NCBI GenBank assembly: GCA_012064415.1
Contig: SSNU01000237.1
Span: forward strand, 1 to 64,000
Direction of reading: 5' to 3'
Length of the DNA: 64,000 nt
DNA from: Gyrodactylus bullatarudis
Lineage: Eukaryota > Platyhelminthes > Monogenea > Gyrodactylidea > Gyrodactylidae
Shown here: one piece after another, positions 11,719-24,500 of the stretch
Position numbering within the stretch: the first letter of the stretch is position 1
Layout: each line of letters opens with the position of its first letter
Position numbers and translations under genes: made by a program
The notes under the pieces: generated by a model
What the model was told of the DNA's origin: nothing
What the model saw: the letters and a program-made list of their open reading frames with translations, nothing else
The model's database searches: none

Positions 11719-11996
11719 TAAGATTTGAGTTAAACGAAAAAAGAAAAAAAATATGAACAGATCATAAGTGAAATAATCCCCTACTATAACAGTAAAATAA
11801 ACATTAAGGGGGAAACCATAAAAGAAATATTTTAGTAAAACTTACTATTACAGAAAAAAACAAACCATAATGGAAATATATATTAGTCCTTATAATAACA
11901 CCGTGTTATTTGACTAAACATAACAGAAATAATAATTCTCAGACAGACCATTTTAGGAGAATAGCATGTCCGACAGACCATAACGGTAAATACCCC
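11719..11996 (+). repeat. MULE right terminal inverted repeat
   Basis: About 278 bp, the reverse complement of the left repeat, running from AAGATTTGAGTTAAACG to CGGTAAATACCCC. It is uninterrupted and so shows the empty site of the foldback insertion. Confidence 0.75.
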
Positions 11997-12005
11997 TTTT
12001 CAAAA

Positions 12006-12655
12006 TTCTGTATGGAAAATTTGTAGTGTTTTTAGTAAACTCTCATCTTCATGTCAAGTTGACATTGTCAACTAGGTATACTTTACAAAAGAGATTCAGA
12101 CACTGAACCATTCAGTAGACATTGTTGACCAATGAATTATGCAGGAGAAATAAAACCATTTTTCAAATCAAAATTATTTTAGGGCCATATTTTACTAACT
12201 ACTAAATAAATAAGAATATGGGAAATTTTCTTCAAAATTAATAATCAAATCTCACCATCATTTATTTAAATTTCGTTTAAGCTTTCAGAGTATCTTTGAG
12301 CAGGGACCCATCTATTAGATATTCATTATCTTATAAAAAATTAGTCAGTTTTTTTAAATTTAAATCAAAATTAAATTGACCATCCTGTAATTCTTAATTT
12401 ACCAATGAGAATGATTGATTCATACTCATACATTAGTTTCTTTCTTCATTAAAAAAGATGCCGGCTTATTTTGGATACGGCTTACTGATTTGCAATTTTA
12501 GCCATGGTTGACAGGTCAGAGTTGAATCAAGAATGTGCGGTAAAGGTAATAATACAACAGATTTATTAGTACTAATAAAAGCAGAATGAATTTACTGAAA
12601 TAATGATAATAATAGGTACACAAATTAATGAATTGATAATTCGTAAATGTTTAAA
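12006..12655. other. Intergenic spacer between MULE and SSR3
   Basis: AT-rich, and no gene was seen. On the minus strand an AATAAA (plus-strand TTTATT at 12562-12567) could serve the SSR3 transcript. Confidence 0.4.
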
Positions 12656-13232
12656 TTACAACTTTGACTTGGTTGGTCTTGAAGTAGATAGGAACATTGT
12701 TAGGCCAGAAGAAAATATCATGGAAAAGAAGTAATTGATGGGTGTTGAAAATTGGCGGAGTACACAGCTGAGAATAATTATGAGCATGATAAAGAGAGCA
12801 TTGATGTAAAAGATTGAAAATGTTGTTGACTCGTATTCAGCAACATTCTTGGTAGTTTGGCGGATATTGGCATCGTTAGAAGACTTTTTCTTCTTATCGT
12901 TCTCATCAGAGAGGGAAGCGAAAAATTTGACAATTTGAGGATTCCTCTTGTTAGCTGTCTTATCAACCAAGTTATTCTTGGAGTTTTTATAGGCCATTGA
13001 TAAGAGGAAAGCTGATGCAGCAGATACTATGGCATATATCAGGAAATTGGAATACAAATCCATACTATGAATGCGCCAAAACAACCCTAAAGATGAATCA
13101 ATTTTACATACAGATGGGAACAATAGCGACAATGACAGCATATGCATAAATGATATTATGGTAGTTAATCATTGTTACTTTAGAATAATGTTCGAGAAGT
13201 CTCTCATCATCTTTAGTTAACTTTACAGGCAT
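12656..13232 (-). CDS. SSR3: Translocon-associated protein subunit gamma
   Basis: TRAP-gamma is part of the four-subunit complex bound to the Sec61 channel in the ER membrane and assists insertion of some signal sequences. Exon 1 is 13112-13232 (ATG at 13230-13232) and exon 2 is 12656-13086. Joined, they give 183 residues, close to the usual length of about 185. The junction restores the family-specific segment VPIWLFWRIHSMDL. Other family marks are AYKNSK, VAEYESTTFSIFY and a C-terminal SSGLTMFLSTS. Four hydrophobic segments are visible, with a basic, charged loop between the second and third. The intron implied is only 25 nt (13087-13111, GTATGT...CTTTAG). Without it the frame breaks after VPIC. 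The sequence is more divergent than typical TRAP-gamma, especially at the N terminus and in the loop, so a diverged paralogue or a decaying retrocopy is possible. Confidence 0.88.
13087..13111 (-). other. Candidate ultra-short intron (25 nt) in SSR3
   Basis: On the minus strand it begins GTATGT and ends CTTTAG, with TTGAT as a possible branch region. Removal restores both frame and conserved residues (PIW|LFWRI, with the W codon split T|GG). Other introns in the window are 52 nt or longer. Confidence 0.6.
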
Positions 13233-14042
13233 CGTCAACAAGTTAAACGTAGTACGTATTAATATTTGAAAGATTGACTAATTTCATTAATTATCTATAT
13301 ATTCTTTAATTTTCTTGTTTTATTAAATATTTTGAAAATCAAATCATATTTGATAATAATAATTATAATAATATTATTATACTAAAATAATATTATTAAT
13401 TATTATTGATAATCACGGTAATAGATTACTGCTAGACAGCAGTGCCAGTACTCACTATCAATCTAGTAAGATTAAATTACTGTCAAATTATCATTAAATT
13501 CAGTCATCATCTTGTTACTATTCTATTATCTCAAATATTTCAGTTAATATTGTTATTTAAAATAACTTATTTTTGAAAGGAATTTTCTGTTGATGAGTTA
13601 GCCTCACTTAATAATGATAATATACCATTTCACAGAAAATTAGCCCATCTATCAACTCAACTTGAAAAGATAATTATGAATTCTTTCAACAGGGCTTGAA
13701 TCAACTTCGGTATTAACTATCCCATCGAACACTGTTGCATCGAAACTCCTTATGGATTAAAGTTTGATCATTAAACAGAATAAAATATTTTCGAAAGTGA
13801 CGACTTTTTGAAAACTGATTAAACAAGCCAATTATGAATCATTGTCGATAGAAATATTATTATACAACAGAATTCGACACTATCAGATATAGCTGTATAA
13901 GTTATACAGTGTAACTATCAAGCACAAAGTTGGTTTATTAAGAACAGGTTAATATAATCCTAGATTTAATCTAATAGATTATTAATAATCAGATTAATAT
14001 TAGATTAGATTAATATGGATTATTTAATAATCATTATTAGTT
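13233..14042. other. Intergenic DNA upstream of SSR3
   Basis: Strongly AT-rich with ATT/TAA tracts at 13320-13400 and 13960-14030. It may include the SSR3 promoter, but no element is clear. Confidence 0.35.
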
Positions 14043-14384
14043 CCCCAGGGCTCAATAATTGGTCCCACGCTTTTCAATCTGGTATCTGCATCAATTCGCC
14101 CCTCTAATCAACTTATTCATTACTTCAGATACGCTGATGATCTGAAAATTGTCATCCCAAATCCGTTCAACCTGTCCATCTCTTCCGAACTCAAACATCT
14201 CACGGAATCTCTCTCCAAAATCGGATTATCTATCAACCACTCAAAATCCAAATCTATGTTGCTTGGACCTTCCCTGCCTAATCTTAGACAAAAACGTGGT
14301 TTCTCTATACTTTTGTCAAATTTTCTCCCCATCACCTGTAGATTCCAGATTGATATTAAAAAAACTCCCTCTTACAAACAATAA
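14043..14384 (+). pseudogene. Non-LTR retrotransposon reverse transcriptase fragment
   Basis: A 113-codon frame, from CCC CAG to TAA at 14382, reads PQGSIIGPTLFNL then RYADDLKI, the fingers/palm motifs of a LINE-type reverse transcriptase including the YADD catalytic box. The following 60 residues keep the family feel (LSKIGLSINHSKSK). It lacks the endonuclease and most of the polymerase, so it is 5'- and 3'-truncated. The clade cannot be assigned by eye. Confidence 0.8.
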
Positions 14385-14783
14385 AACCCTATGCCAATGT
14401 TTTAAAAAGAACCTGATTCCCGATAACCATAATAACTTGACAAACTATTTTAGCTAATAACTGTACATAAACTATTTGGTATATATACCATTTCATATAA
14501 ATACATAAATTTCTATTCTAAAAAAATATTCTCAGATTAATTATATTTTTGTAAATTTTAGTTCACTTAAACAAAATATTAATAGTGGATAAACCAAAAT
14601 TTTCTTTTAATTAATAAAAGATTTATAATTATTCAAAAATCTTTAATATTAAATTCCCTTATATAAATAATAATTGCTTTAGCATTTTTTCTTCTAACTT
14701 TTCCAAACAAATATCTTAACCTGGCTTGATTAATTCGATTTTAAAAATTCTGTCTCCAACTTTTCAGACAGAAAGGTGAAATC
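14385..14783. other. AT-rich spacer before the MED25-like gene
   Basis: No gene was recognised. A TTTTCAG acceptor-like site at 14760-14767, 16 nt before the ATG, suggests that a 5' non-coding exon lies further upstream. Confidence 0.35.
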
Positions 14784-15520
14784 ATGTTAAATAACGATGA
14801 ACCTGCTGCGCCAGCAGTTGAAAACTTGATCACCTCAATCTCTGAAGTCTCATCTACTCCCATTGTTAACGACAAAAATCTATTTGCGCCATCTCCTGCC
14901 AATAATTTAATTGTGAATCAAGTTATCGAAGAGACAAATCTCCGGTCTAGCTATGTTCTCAACGAAAATCATGTCAAATTAAAGCGACCCCTCTCCAATC
15001 CTTCTTTGAGAATTGATAATAAGAAAATAACTAGACCTTCTTCAGCCCTTGGCATTGTCCAGCATACCACGGATTATCCTGATCTAATCGATAGACAAAT
15101 AAGACCTATTGATGAAGTCACTGAAGAAGTCGAAGCTGAAGACGAGTCCCCATCAAACAGCAAGGAAAATTATGTAGAAACAATAGAGAAAAATTGTATG
15201 AATGGTGAATCTCAAATGTCTAACCACCTTGTCCACATGATGAATAGCAAGGAAAATTATGTCGAACCAGTTGAGAAAAAATGTATTAATGGTGAATCTC
15301 AAAGGTCCAATTGCCTTGGGCAAATAATCAATTCTCTTCTCGGACAAGAGGAGCAGTTAATTCGTCTAAAAGGAACTAATTATCTTGAAAATGTTCAGCG
15401 ATATGCAGCCAACCTTATACCACTAGATTGTTGTTTTATTGTTGAAAAGTGTCGTCCCTTCAATTGTGATACTGTCTTCATGTCATACTTTAGAGAGCAA
15501 TATTTATCCCCAATTTTAAT
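14784..15520 (+). CDS. MED25: MED25-like exon 1: N-terminal extension and start of VWA
   Basis: The ATG at 14784 follows an acceptor-like TTTTCAG. Residues 1-214 are low-complexity, with a 29-residue duplication at 15156-15329 beginning NSKENYVE. The VWA domain starts at about residue 215. The donor AT|GTAAGT at 15521 is phase 2. Confidence 0.8.
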
Positions 15521-18500
15521 GTAAGTTCATCTTTGACACTAAAACCTTAATTAATTAAATTTAATTTTGTTTCCCCCTCCCCTTTCCTCAAAAACCAACC
15601 AACAACAGTCATTTGAATGGAGGTCCACCCTTGAATGCTGATTTCGGTCGGGATGTGAGTCTAACAATTTTTTCCTTTTTAAACTTTTACTGCTTCTTTA
15701 ATTTTCTTGGCTTACTCTCTTTAAACCATTCATTCTTATAATACATTTCAACATCCTCAACAATACAATAGAGAATTATATATATAATTTATTAATCGCA
15801 AATATTCTCACACATACAAACACATAATTGTTCAAGTTGACCTTGATGTAGTACACACAGTCTTTCAACTCTCTTTTTATGAGACCATTTTTTCTCCATC
15901 TAACTCTATCAACTGCAACAACAACAGTAAAAACAACAGTAGTAATAATAATTAGTATCCATATGAGAATATTCATATAAATATTGAATTAAAATAATAA
16001 TATGAATTGAAGAGAAAGAGATGAAGACGACGACACAGAAAAGAAAGTAAATGTTTTGTGTACAGTCAACTATCTAACTAACAATTATATATATATATAT
16101 ACCAAGCAAGCAACAATACATTTATTATTATTAAGATTTCTCTCTTCAAGACTCTTTTTTTCAATAAAAAAGACCAAGAATTGAAAATACAAGAAAAGAT
16201 GAATAGAAAATAGAGAGAGAGTTGAACCAAGACATATAATATATATATATTATTATTCAGAAATATCGATTATGATAATAATAATACACTCACTGTGTTT
16301 TACTGTTACTTTTCGCTTCTCTCGAATTTGCAATTTGATTGCAATTATCAAATTTTTTTACTCCTGTCACTACTACCACATCTTTCATGAATGAATTTTA
16401 AAAATCCTAGTTGTAATGATTATTTTGTAGAATATTCATTCATGCTTGATCAATTTTTACAAGGTTCATTCAGAAAAGTAATTAGACATGAGCTTTTTTC
16501 AATTTTTCCTCCAAAAGTTATTATTCTGAATAAAAAGAAGAAAATTTACGTATTTCACCAGGTCTAATATAGCTGTAATAAATTTTATAATGAACTTGTT
16601 TATTCTTGTGCTAAAGCATTAAAAAAATGGTTTTCTTCAAAAGTAATTACACCTAGTTAATATGAAAAATGAGAATTATGATTTTTACAAAATTCTCAAC
16701 TATTTTCATCAAGAAATCAAATCGGATCAAGATTTTTTGGAATCAATGATCATGAGGCTGATCTCAAAGTGAAAAGTGATCAAAAGTTGATTTTTAGGAT
16801 CACAGTAAGACATATTTGATTTTTATTTGTCTAATGACAACCCTATGAATCAGATTTTGATAACTCTATTTCTTTGAAATCAGCTACTTTGAGATTTGAA
16901 ATATTCCTTGAAAAATTCATTTTCTTCATTTTGTGAAAGTGGGCCTGATGATTTGGATTCCATAAAATCTTGATCAAATTCAATTTCTGGATGAAAATAG
17001 TTGAGAATTTTGTAAAAGTCATAAATTCCCATCTTCATATTATCCAGATGTATAGAATGGACGAAAAGCTTGTCATCTGAAGAATTTCTAATCATTCTTG
17101 TGTATTTTTCTTTGGTCAGTTGTCTCTAGAAATGTGCTCTGATTATGTTATTGATTTAGGCCTACACTTCAATTTATTCCATGTTGAATTTTTCTGCTGC
17201 TAACTGTAAGGAGGGCTGTAAGACAATGGTCTCCGATACACCCTCCATCTATCGGCTAATTAAGGAGTCAACACAAATGCATTTTATTGAGCGCCACTTT
17301 CAAACGGCCAACTTTAGAAAGACCTCTCCAAAAGCAGCTCTCACTGCTAAATTAACCAGTGGTGGCAGTGGAAAGGTTTCAATTGTCCCCATTCTCGAGA
17401 GCATTGAAGAGGAATTTAATCGACTCAGCAGTCTTCGCCAGGGTCTAGCCAACTCCATCCTCAGGCATTGCTTCCTACTCATTTGTTCACCAATCTCTTT
17501 TGATGGAATAGAAAAGGTCCGCCAACCCGGTGACATTATCGACAGACTCAATAAACTCGATATAAAATTGACCATATTCAGTCCCATAAAGGATAACAGT
17601 TACAGTGTTCTATATGAAATGATCAATAGAACTCATATTGATCCCATATTCGACAAGACTTGGCAAACAATATTCCTCTCTGGTGAGTTGAGAGTAAACT
17701 TTCTTCCCCTTGAACTTGGTTAAGGGAAATCTTCCCCCCTAATTTGTTGGGTAAAATCAATTGTAGAATTGTATATTGATTCATGTTTTTAGCCTACCCA
17801 CTACCATTTCTATTCATTTCAATGAAGTAAATAATAATTAATATCGTCCAGTGAATAATAATAATAATACACATGCTACACTGGAGAAATTAATTACTCT
17901 TTTACTCTTTACCTTGGTATATTTGAGCAGTGCAAAGAGGTGTTGTTTATTTGTCATGTTTATTTGTCTAATATCTAACAAATATCAACTCTCCTTTTTC
18001 ACTCATCTCACAATTATGCTAATAATTCCAAGCTAAACTAATCAAGAATAAATTAGTCCCTGTAGATAATAATGATTGTTTCATTCCTTTGATTGAAATT
18101 GATTCCACTCGTAGAATATTCTATTTTTTTACTACCACTACTCTACTCTAACCTCATCTCAATCGTTTATAATTGTCGATTGAGTAATTTTAGAGTTCAA
18201 AGGTTTTTTTTTTACAATCTATACAATGAATACATTTCTCAATGAAATTTTACTCCTTGAGGAATAAATTCATATTGAAATGTTCTTTTGAAATTCTTAT
18301 CACATATTTGTCAAATTTGCTTGATTTCATTATTATAATATTAAGTTAAACTTTTCAATTGAATTTGGTAAAGTTTACAGTTTAGAAAGCAGAGACTTTA
18401 TTTTTGTACCATCATCATCATTCTTCTTTTTCTCGGCCTTGACCTGTTTAGAATGTCCTCACCTTTTGCTTTTCTCTCTTCATTTTAATACAGCTTCTTA

Positions 18501-21500
18501 TGAATCACCAAGTTGGCTTATCATAAAAACTATTTATAGTTTACAAGTGCAGTTTTCATCATTCGGCTCACTCAAGTTTCTCGCCTTCAATTTTTTTCAT
18601 CTATCTGACAGATTTACCTTGTCAGTTTTATTTTGTTTCTTTCTAATTGAAAAAATCTGTACTTTAAGACTGTTTCATTGAACGAATTTCACGAGGATAA
18701 TTTGAAAACTTTTCTTCAATAGGACATGTTTTTTCTCTCTATTTGTTCACCAAAAAACTATTAAATTGACTGCTTACCATTATTGATTATGGAGATAATG
18801 TGGAAATGTATAATAAATATTGTATTGTATTATAAAAAAGTACTTTGAAATTTGTATCAGCAAGAGAACGGGGGGATATGAGTAAAAAATTTGCTTTCAT
18901 TCTTTTTGACAGTTATCTCCTTTATACTGCTTTATATATGATAATTTCATCGTTGAGTATATATACAGTGACAATCTTAGACAAGATTAACATGTAGTAG
19001 TAGCCTACCTTCATTAATTGATTCAAAAGAGCCATCTTTACACACAAGCATGATTAAAATTCAGTTTACATGACAATTTTCAATGAAATTTGTATTTGTA
19101 ATTTGAGGCTAGTTTAAACTTTTAAGGGATTATATTAGAATACAGTAATCCCATGAGAATATCCCTGTCAACTACTCCTCAGACAAAACAAACCAATCTA
19201 CCTTCATGTACTTTATTGGCGATCTCTTTTGTCTGTCTTTTTTATCATTCCATAGATACTCTTAATATCGTCTAACTAATACTACAATCATAATCTCTAT
19301 AATGAATACCGCAGCGTCATTATTCTTAGTTGAATTATTGTACATTAATAAATATATAGTGTATATATGTATATTAGAGGAAATCTTGAAATTAGTTCAG
19401 AACAATTTGTATTTTGTATTTCTGTGTAGATTTTTTTCAGGAGGGGGGTTTTCTTGGTAGATCAGGTAAATGTGCATTTATAATTTTTCCCAAAATCAAT
19501 TTCCTGATGACGGTGTACAATAAAACTACATCATGAGGTTAATCCTTTTAATTAATTCTCCCTGATTTTGTTGGGACATTTTTACCTCTTCATTTTAATA
19601 ATTCAACCCAAATTAAACTAACAAATGATTCACAGAGTTGACTGTTTTTTAGACTTTCTTCTTGAAGAATTATGATCAATTTTGTCTCTTCTCGAATATT
19701 TTATTAATCAACCCTTCAAGCCCGAGTGGGTCATAAATGGGATATTTCTTTTATAAAGAATCTAAAATTAATTCATAAACCAAGTATTTTCTGAAAGAAG
19801 AACTATTTATATTTATTGAAAAGTTTAAATGACAATTTAAAGATGAAAAAAAATCAGAAAATATAATAAACGTTCTTTTGAGATCAAAATTAAGAAAAAC
19901 TTTATGGAGTAAAAATTCGAAAATGTGATCACCTTGAGTTCATCTTTTGAGAAAAAATAGTTGGCCATTTTCAGGACCAAGAATGGTAAAAATTGCATAT
20001 CAGCCTATTCTAAAGGGGTTAATAACATGCCCATTTTGAGGCTCTCAACATTTATTTCGACCGATGACACGTTCAAATCCTTCTTCTATATAGCACATTT
20101 ATTGTTTTCTAAACTTTAAATGAATTTTATTTCCCAGTCAGTTGGTAGAGAAATTATGTGTCAATGCATGAAACTTTTCTGTCTTGAGAGAAAAACTATA
20201 ATATCGAGGTCAAATTTATTCTCATTCAAATGACCTAATTCCTTATCTCAATAGTTCCCTTGATGACTTTGCATACAAACGATGCAACCAGTGCAATTAT
20301 CGGACCTGTAGCGTCAGCTCATCATGCAGAGGAGCAGGCAAAGCTTGCAATGAGGTCTACCTTTGAAGTTCAACAGCATCAACAGACTAGTCCCAAGTTT
20401 AATATTTCCACTGGCAGTATCGGATGTCCTGGCTCGATTGGCCAAGATCAGACAATGTTCAATGGCTCCCCCATTACAATTTCCCAGCCACAATCACTCC
20501 AACAACACCAAAGTCCCGGTAATAATAATGGCAGGAATCCTGGGTCTGCTTCAGCCTACTACAACTTTCTATCTGGTCCCCAGAGTGTTCCCTCTGTCAC
20601 AAATACACTCAATTTTCAATCGAATCCTAATAACTGTAATAATCAGACACCTACAACACAATCTCCCTACTCCTCTCACAATCAAATTAATCAAATTCGT
20701 GAGTCTACTCTTGCCCATCAGAGTGAAGGAATCCATCTTTTTATACCAATTTATGTTATCTAGCGAATTCTCCTTATGGCAATGTTGGTAACCAGCCAGT
20801 GGTTAATACCGCCAACCTCGGTCCTCAGCAACAATATTCGAATCCACCGTCGAATATCCGTCCGACAACTCCAAATACTTCACAGTCCAACTATCAACCG
20901 GGAAAGCATCAAATGTTTTCACAGTCTAATTCTTCAAATTCTCTAAATCCTCCCCTCCAGACTGCATCGATGAATAGTAGTCCTCCCTCTGTTGGGACGC
21001 CAAACAATAATCAGACTAACGGGAGGAAGTCTCTCCAAGATCCTGGCTCTGTTCACAGTAACTCTGGAAATGAGGTAAGTCATGTGTGACTCTCGAATTT
21101 ATTTGAATCATACTTTTTGTTACACCAATTTGACTAAAGCTAATTGATACGAAGCTGGGAATCTATAATTTTTACAAAAATAATTCGAATATGTTAAATA
21201 TTCTTTTGAAAAATTTATTTTCAAGAAAACTTTGTATTTGACACAAAATTCCCATTTTTTGAACTTTTTACTGAAAATTTTTATTAATCTGAAAGTAGCA
21301 GAATGGCCAGACAAGTTTATTGGTAAAATCCGGCTTTCTTGTCTAATTTTGATTCGGAAAATTTTCTTTTCACTCCCCCCCCTAGACTTTCAAATAAATT
21401 GAAATTTTATCATTCAAGTCTTGTAAAACCGGGAATTTGCGCAAAATCGAACTTATGAATATCATAATCTGAATTCCCAACTTTATGTCAACCGAATAAA

Positions 21501-24500
21501 TCTCTAGACTTAATATTTCTATATTCCTTCTTGGTTATCGATTTGTTAAATTCAGTTTTCTCACTCTTTGCTTCCTTAAAAGTCAACATGTTTTGTGTGT
21601 ATATATTGATGGTGAAAACATTTTTTCATTTAATAATTTATTATTAAAATTTTGATATCTCTCTCTCTTTTTCTGATACAATTATCGATTCGAGAAGTAA
21701 AAACATAGCAACCTCTGGTTAGATTTTCGAAATTAATCTTCCATCTGAGTTGCAGGTGATTTAGAGCAAATCTTTAAAAAATTCAATTTCATTTTCACAG
21801 AATCCTCAATCTTGGGGTCGTCCGTGTACTCCTAACCAGGGACGAGCTAATACACCAATACAGAATATCTCAGCTATATCTGATCAATCGCCAATTCAGG
21901 CTTCTGTTCCGTCTCCATCTTTCAATTTTGTTCCGAATCAAAATCCGAATAACTTCATACCCAACTCTCCGTCAGGACCACAGCAGTTTAATCAACAAAA
22001 TGGAACACGTCCATCGCAACAGTTGGCAATGAATCCCAAGATTTATCGTGCAAACATTCCAAGTCAACACGGACACATCCAACGTCAGGTGAGTTCTCTA
22101 TTGATTTTCTTTCTTGCATCTGAGACTTGACTTGAACCTTTATTTTGATAATTTGACCCTCAAAAAGTCATAGAAGTTATATATTATGTCTGTCAATCTA
22201 CAGGTTTTAAAAACGTTGAAACTCAAAGAAAAACTTGATAGCACACTAGGTATCAAATTTACAAAGTCATATTAGGTCATTTTTCAAATCATAAACGCGT
22301 AGAATATTCCCTGTTTTTTATCAATTTTCATTCATCCAGTTGCTAAAAACAAGGGAATTTTATAGTAATTTTTAATTTCATTGGTTGTTATCTTTACAAT
22401 ACAAGCTAAGCTTGTGCAAAATAATTAGTGTGCTACTCTTGAATAAAAAATTATAAAAGACATTTTCATTTTTCTTCAGCACAAAAGAATCCATATTTTT
22501 GAGGCCCTATTGATAATTATCGATGGGATAATTTTCATGAATCTTTATCGAATTTGTAGCTTTCAATCAAAGGCCTCTCCTTTCTAAGCCTTCAGAATTT
22601 GTTTATGATAGGTCTAAGAACAGGCAGGCATACTCAACTTGAAAATAATAGAAAATAAATATTAAAAACCCATTGGACTAAGGTTACCATCTTGATCTTC
22701 ATTTGATGGTCGATGACTCTTCCCATATCTGGAGTTGTATTTACTTAGGTATTTATTTAGGTAAGTGAAGAAATGTTTGAAATCAATTCAAAAAGACAAC
22801 CTATTAACGAAAATTGGTCATATTTCAAACTTTGAGTTTAAAATTTTTGTTGATTTTAAGATCTGAGACGTTATTTTTCAGCATCTCCGATACACAAGGA
22901 AATCAGAAATGGTCGTTGAGATTTTTGAAATCACTCCATTATCGTGTGATTGTCTAGGATAATCTGAGATCAGTTCAAATTGTCGGTTAATTCAGAAATT
23001 GAACAGTAATAATTGATCGTCCTGAAAAAGTATTGTTTTAAATTCAAAAAAAAATTCTACTTCAAATTTGAAAACACCGCACTCGAAAAACGATTTTATT
23101 TTACTAAAAATTAGATACCTTGATGAAAAATTGATATTTTTGTAAAATTCCCAAATATTCATCGAAAATAGCTCTGTATTAGATAAATAAAAAACTGTGT
23201 ATCCCCTTATTGGCTGCAACCAATTGGTTTGAGAATGCGAGTGTGAGCTTTCTCCTGCTACAGAGAACAAGCCGTATTTGGCCTTCTTTTTTACGCAAGG
23301 ATGTAGATTGCATTAGATATTGTTTTTGAAGCACTAATTATTTTGTTCCATGGTTTTTATAAAATTTCTAAATTTAAATCTCTTGATTTCATCTTCAACA
23401 ATCACAACAGCCGTTAGATTCTCTGGGCATGCTCATATCAGGCAACGGCATGCCATCTCAACAACAAATGCATCCATCCATGGGTACACCCTCAGGTTAT
23501 GCACCACAACAAACAACTTCCATTAGCAATACAAACACTCCAATTCTGAATAGTCTTCCACATCATCAGCAACACCATCGACCACAGCCAATCAACAGTG
23601 GCAATCATCACATGATTCCACAACCCCCTCAAAATCAAAATAATAATCCAAATTCCGGCACAATGCAGTATACCAACAATCCCAATGGCCAAAACTTTCC
23701 GCTTGGTTCATCACAGCAAATGCCAACACAGCCTAACCAAATGGCCAAGCAATCATTCGGTTTCATTCCCAATCCCATTAATAATGTATGTATACACTTT
23801 TTTTCAGATTTACACTTTGAATGCATTTTTCATTAAAATCTAAACGTAATTCGGTCATCTTTTTTCTGTATCGTAAATTTTCGATTTTATGAAAATACTT
23901 TACAAGGTCATACGTTTCTTTGATCTTTTACAATAATTCGTCTTCTATTCTATATATTAATGCATCAGAGTGTGTTGAGGGATGAATTTATTAATGAAGA
24001 GAGACATTTTCGAGTAGCCTAAACTAAACTGTATCTTGACCAATTTTTGTACTAAATTTAGGTCGAGGATATGAATCGTTATGGAAATCAGAATAACTAT
24101 AATCAAACCCAGCAGATGATGAATCAGCAACAGCAACAACTTCAATTCCAACAACAACAACAACAACAGCAGCGTCAGAATCTAAAATCGGATATGTAAG
24201 TAAAAATAGATGTTATAGAAAAATATTTTATGTTTTATTATTTAAAAATTTAAAATCTACTTGAAAGTAGTTATGATATTTTCTCTCAATATTTTATTGG
24301 TTTTTTAAATAATATTGAATAGGTCTGTTAGAATGAACCAAAAGATGACTCAGAAGCAATTCCAAATCCAGCAGCAGCAGCAACAGCAACAACAAATGTT
24401 AATGTCACAAACCAACAGCATGGTAAATGATCCCAGTATGATGGGAATGACGAAAAATTCCCAGATGAAGGGCCAAACGCGCCCAAATATGATGCCTGGT

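Larger units (their letters stand above)
9013..12005 (+). mobile_element. Mutator-like (MULE) transposon, decayed, with 9-bp target duplication
   Basis: The termini are long inverted repeats. The left one starts at 9022-9023 (GGGGTATTTACCGTTATGG) and the right one ends at 11996. About 275 bp match at each end once an 858-bp insertion in the left repeat (9141-9999) is removed. The 9-bp direct repeat TTTTCAAAA flanks the element at 9013-9021 and 11997-12005, the duplication size expected for MULEs. The interior holds a transposase frame with DDE-type and SWIM motifs, broken by a frameshift and stops. It lies between the plakin-like gene and SSR3. Confidence 0.75.

Noticed and set aside
12778..12966. 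Second minus-strand frame within SSR3
   Set aside because: Shadow of the true SSR3 frame.
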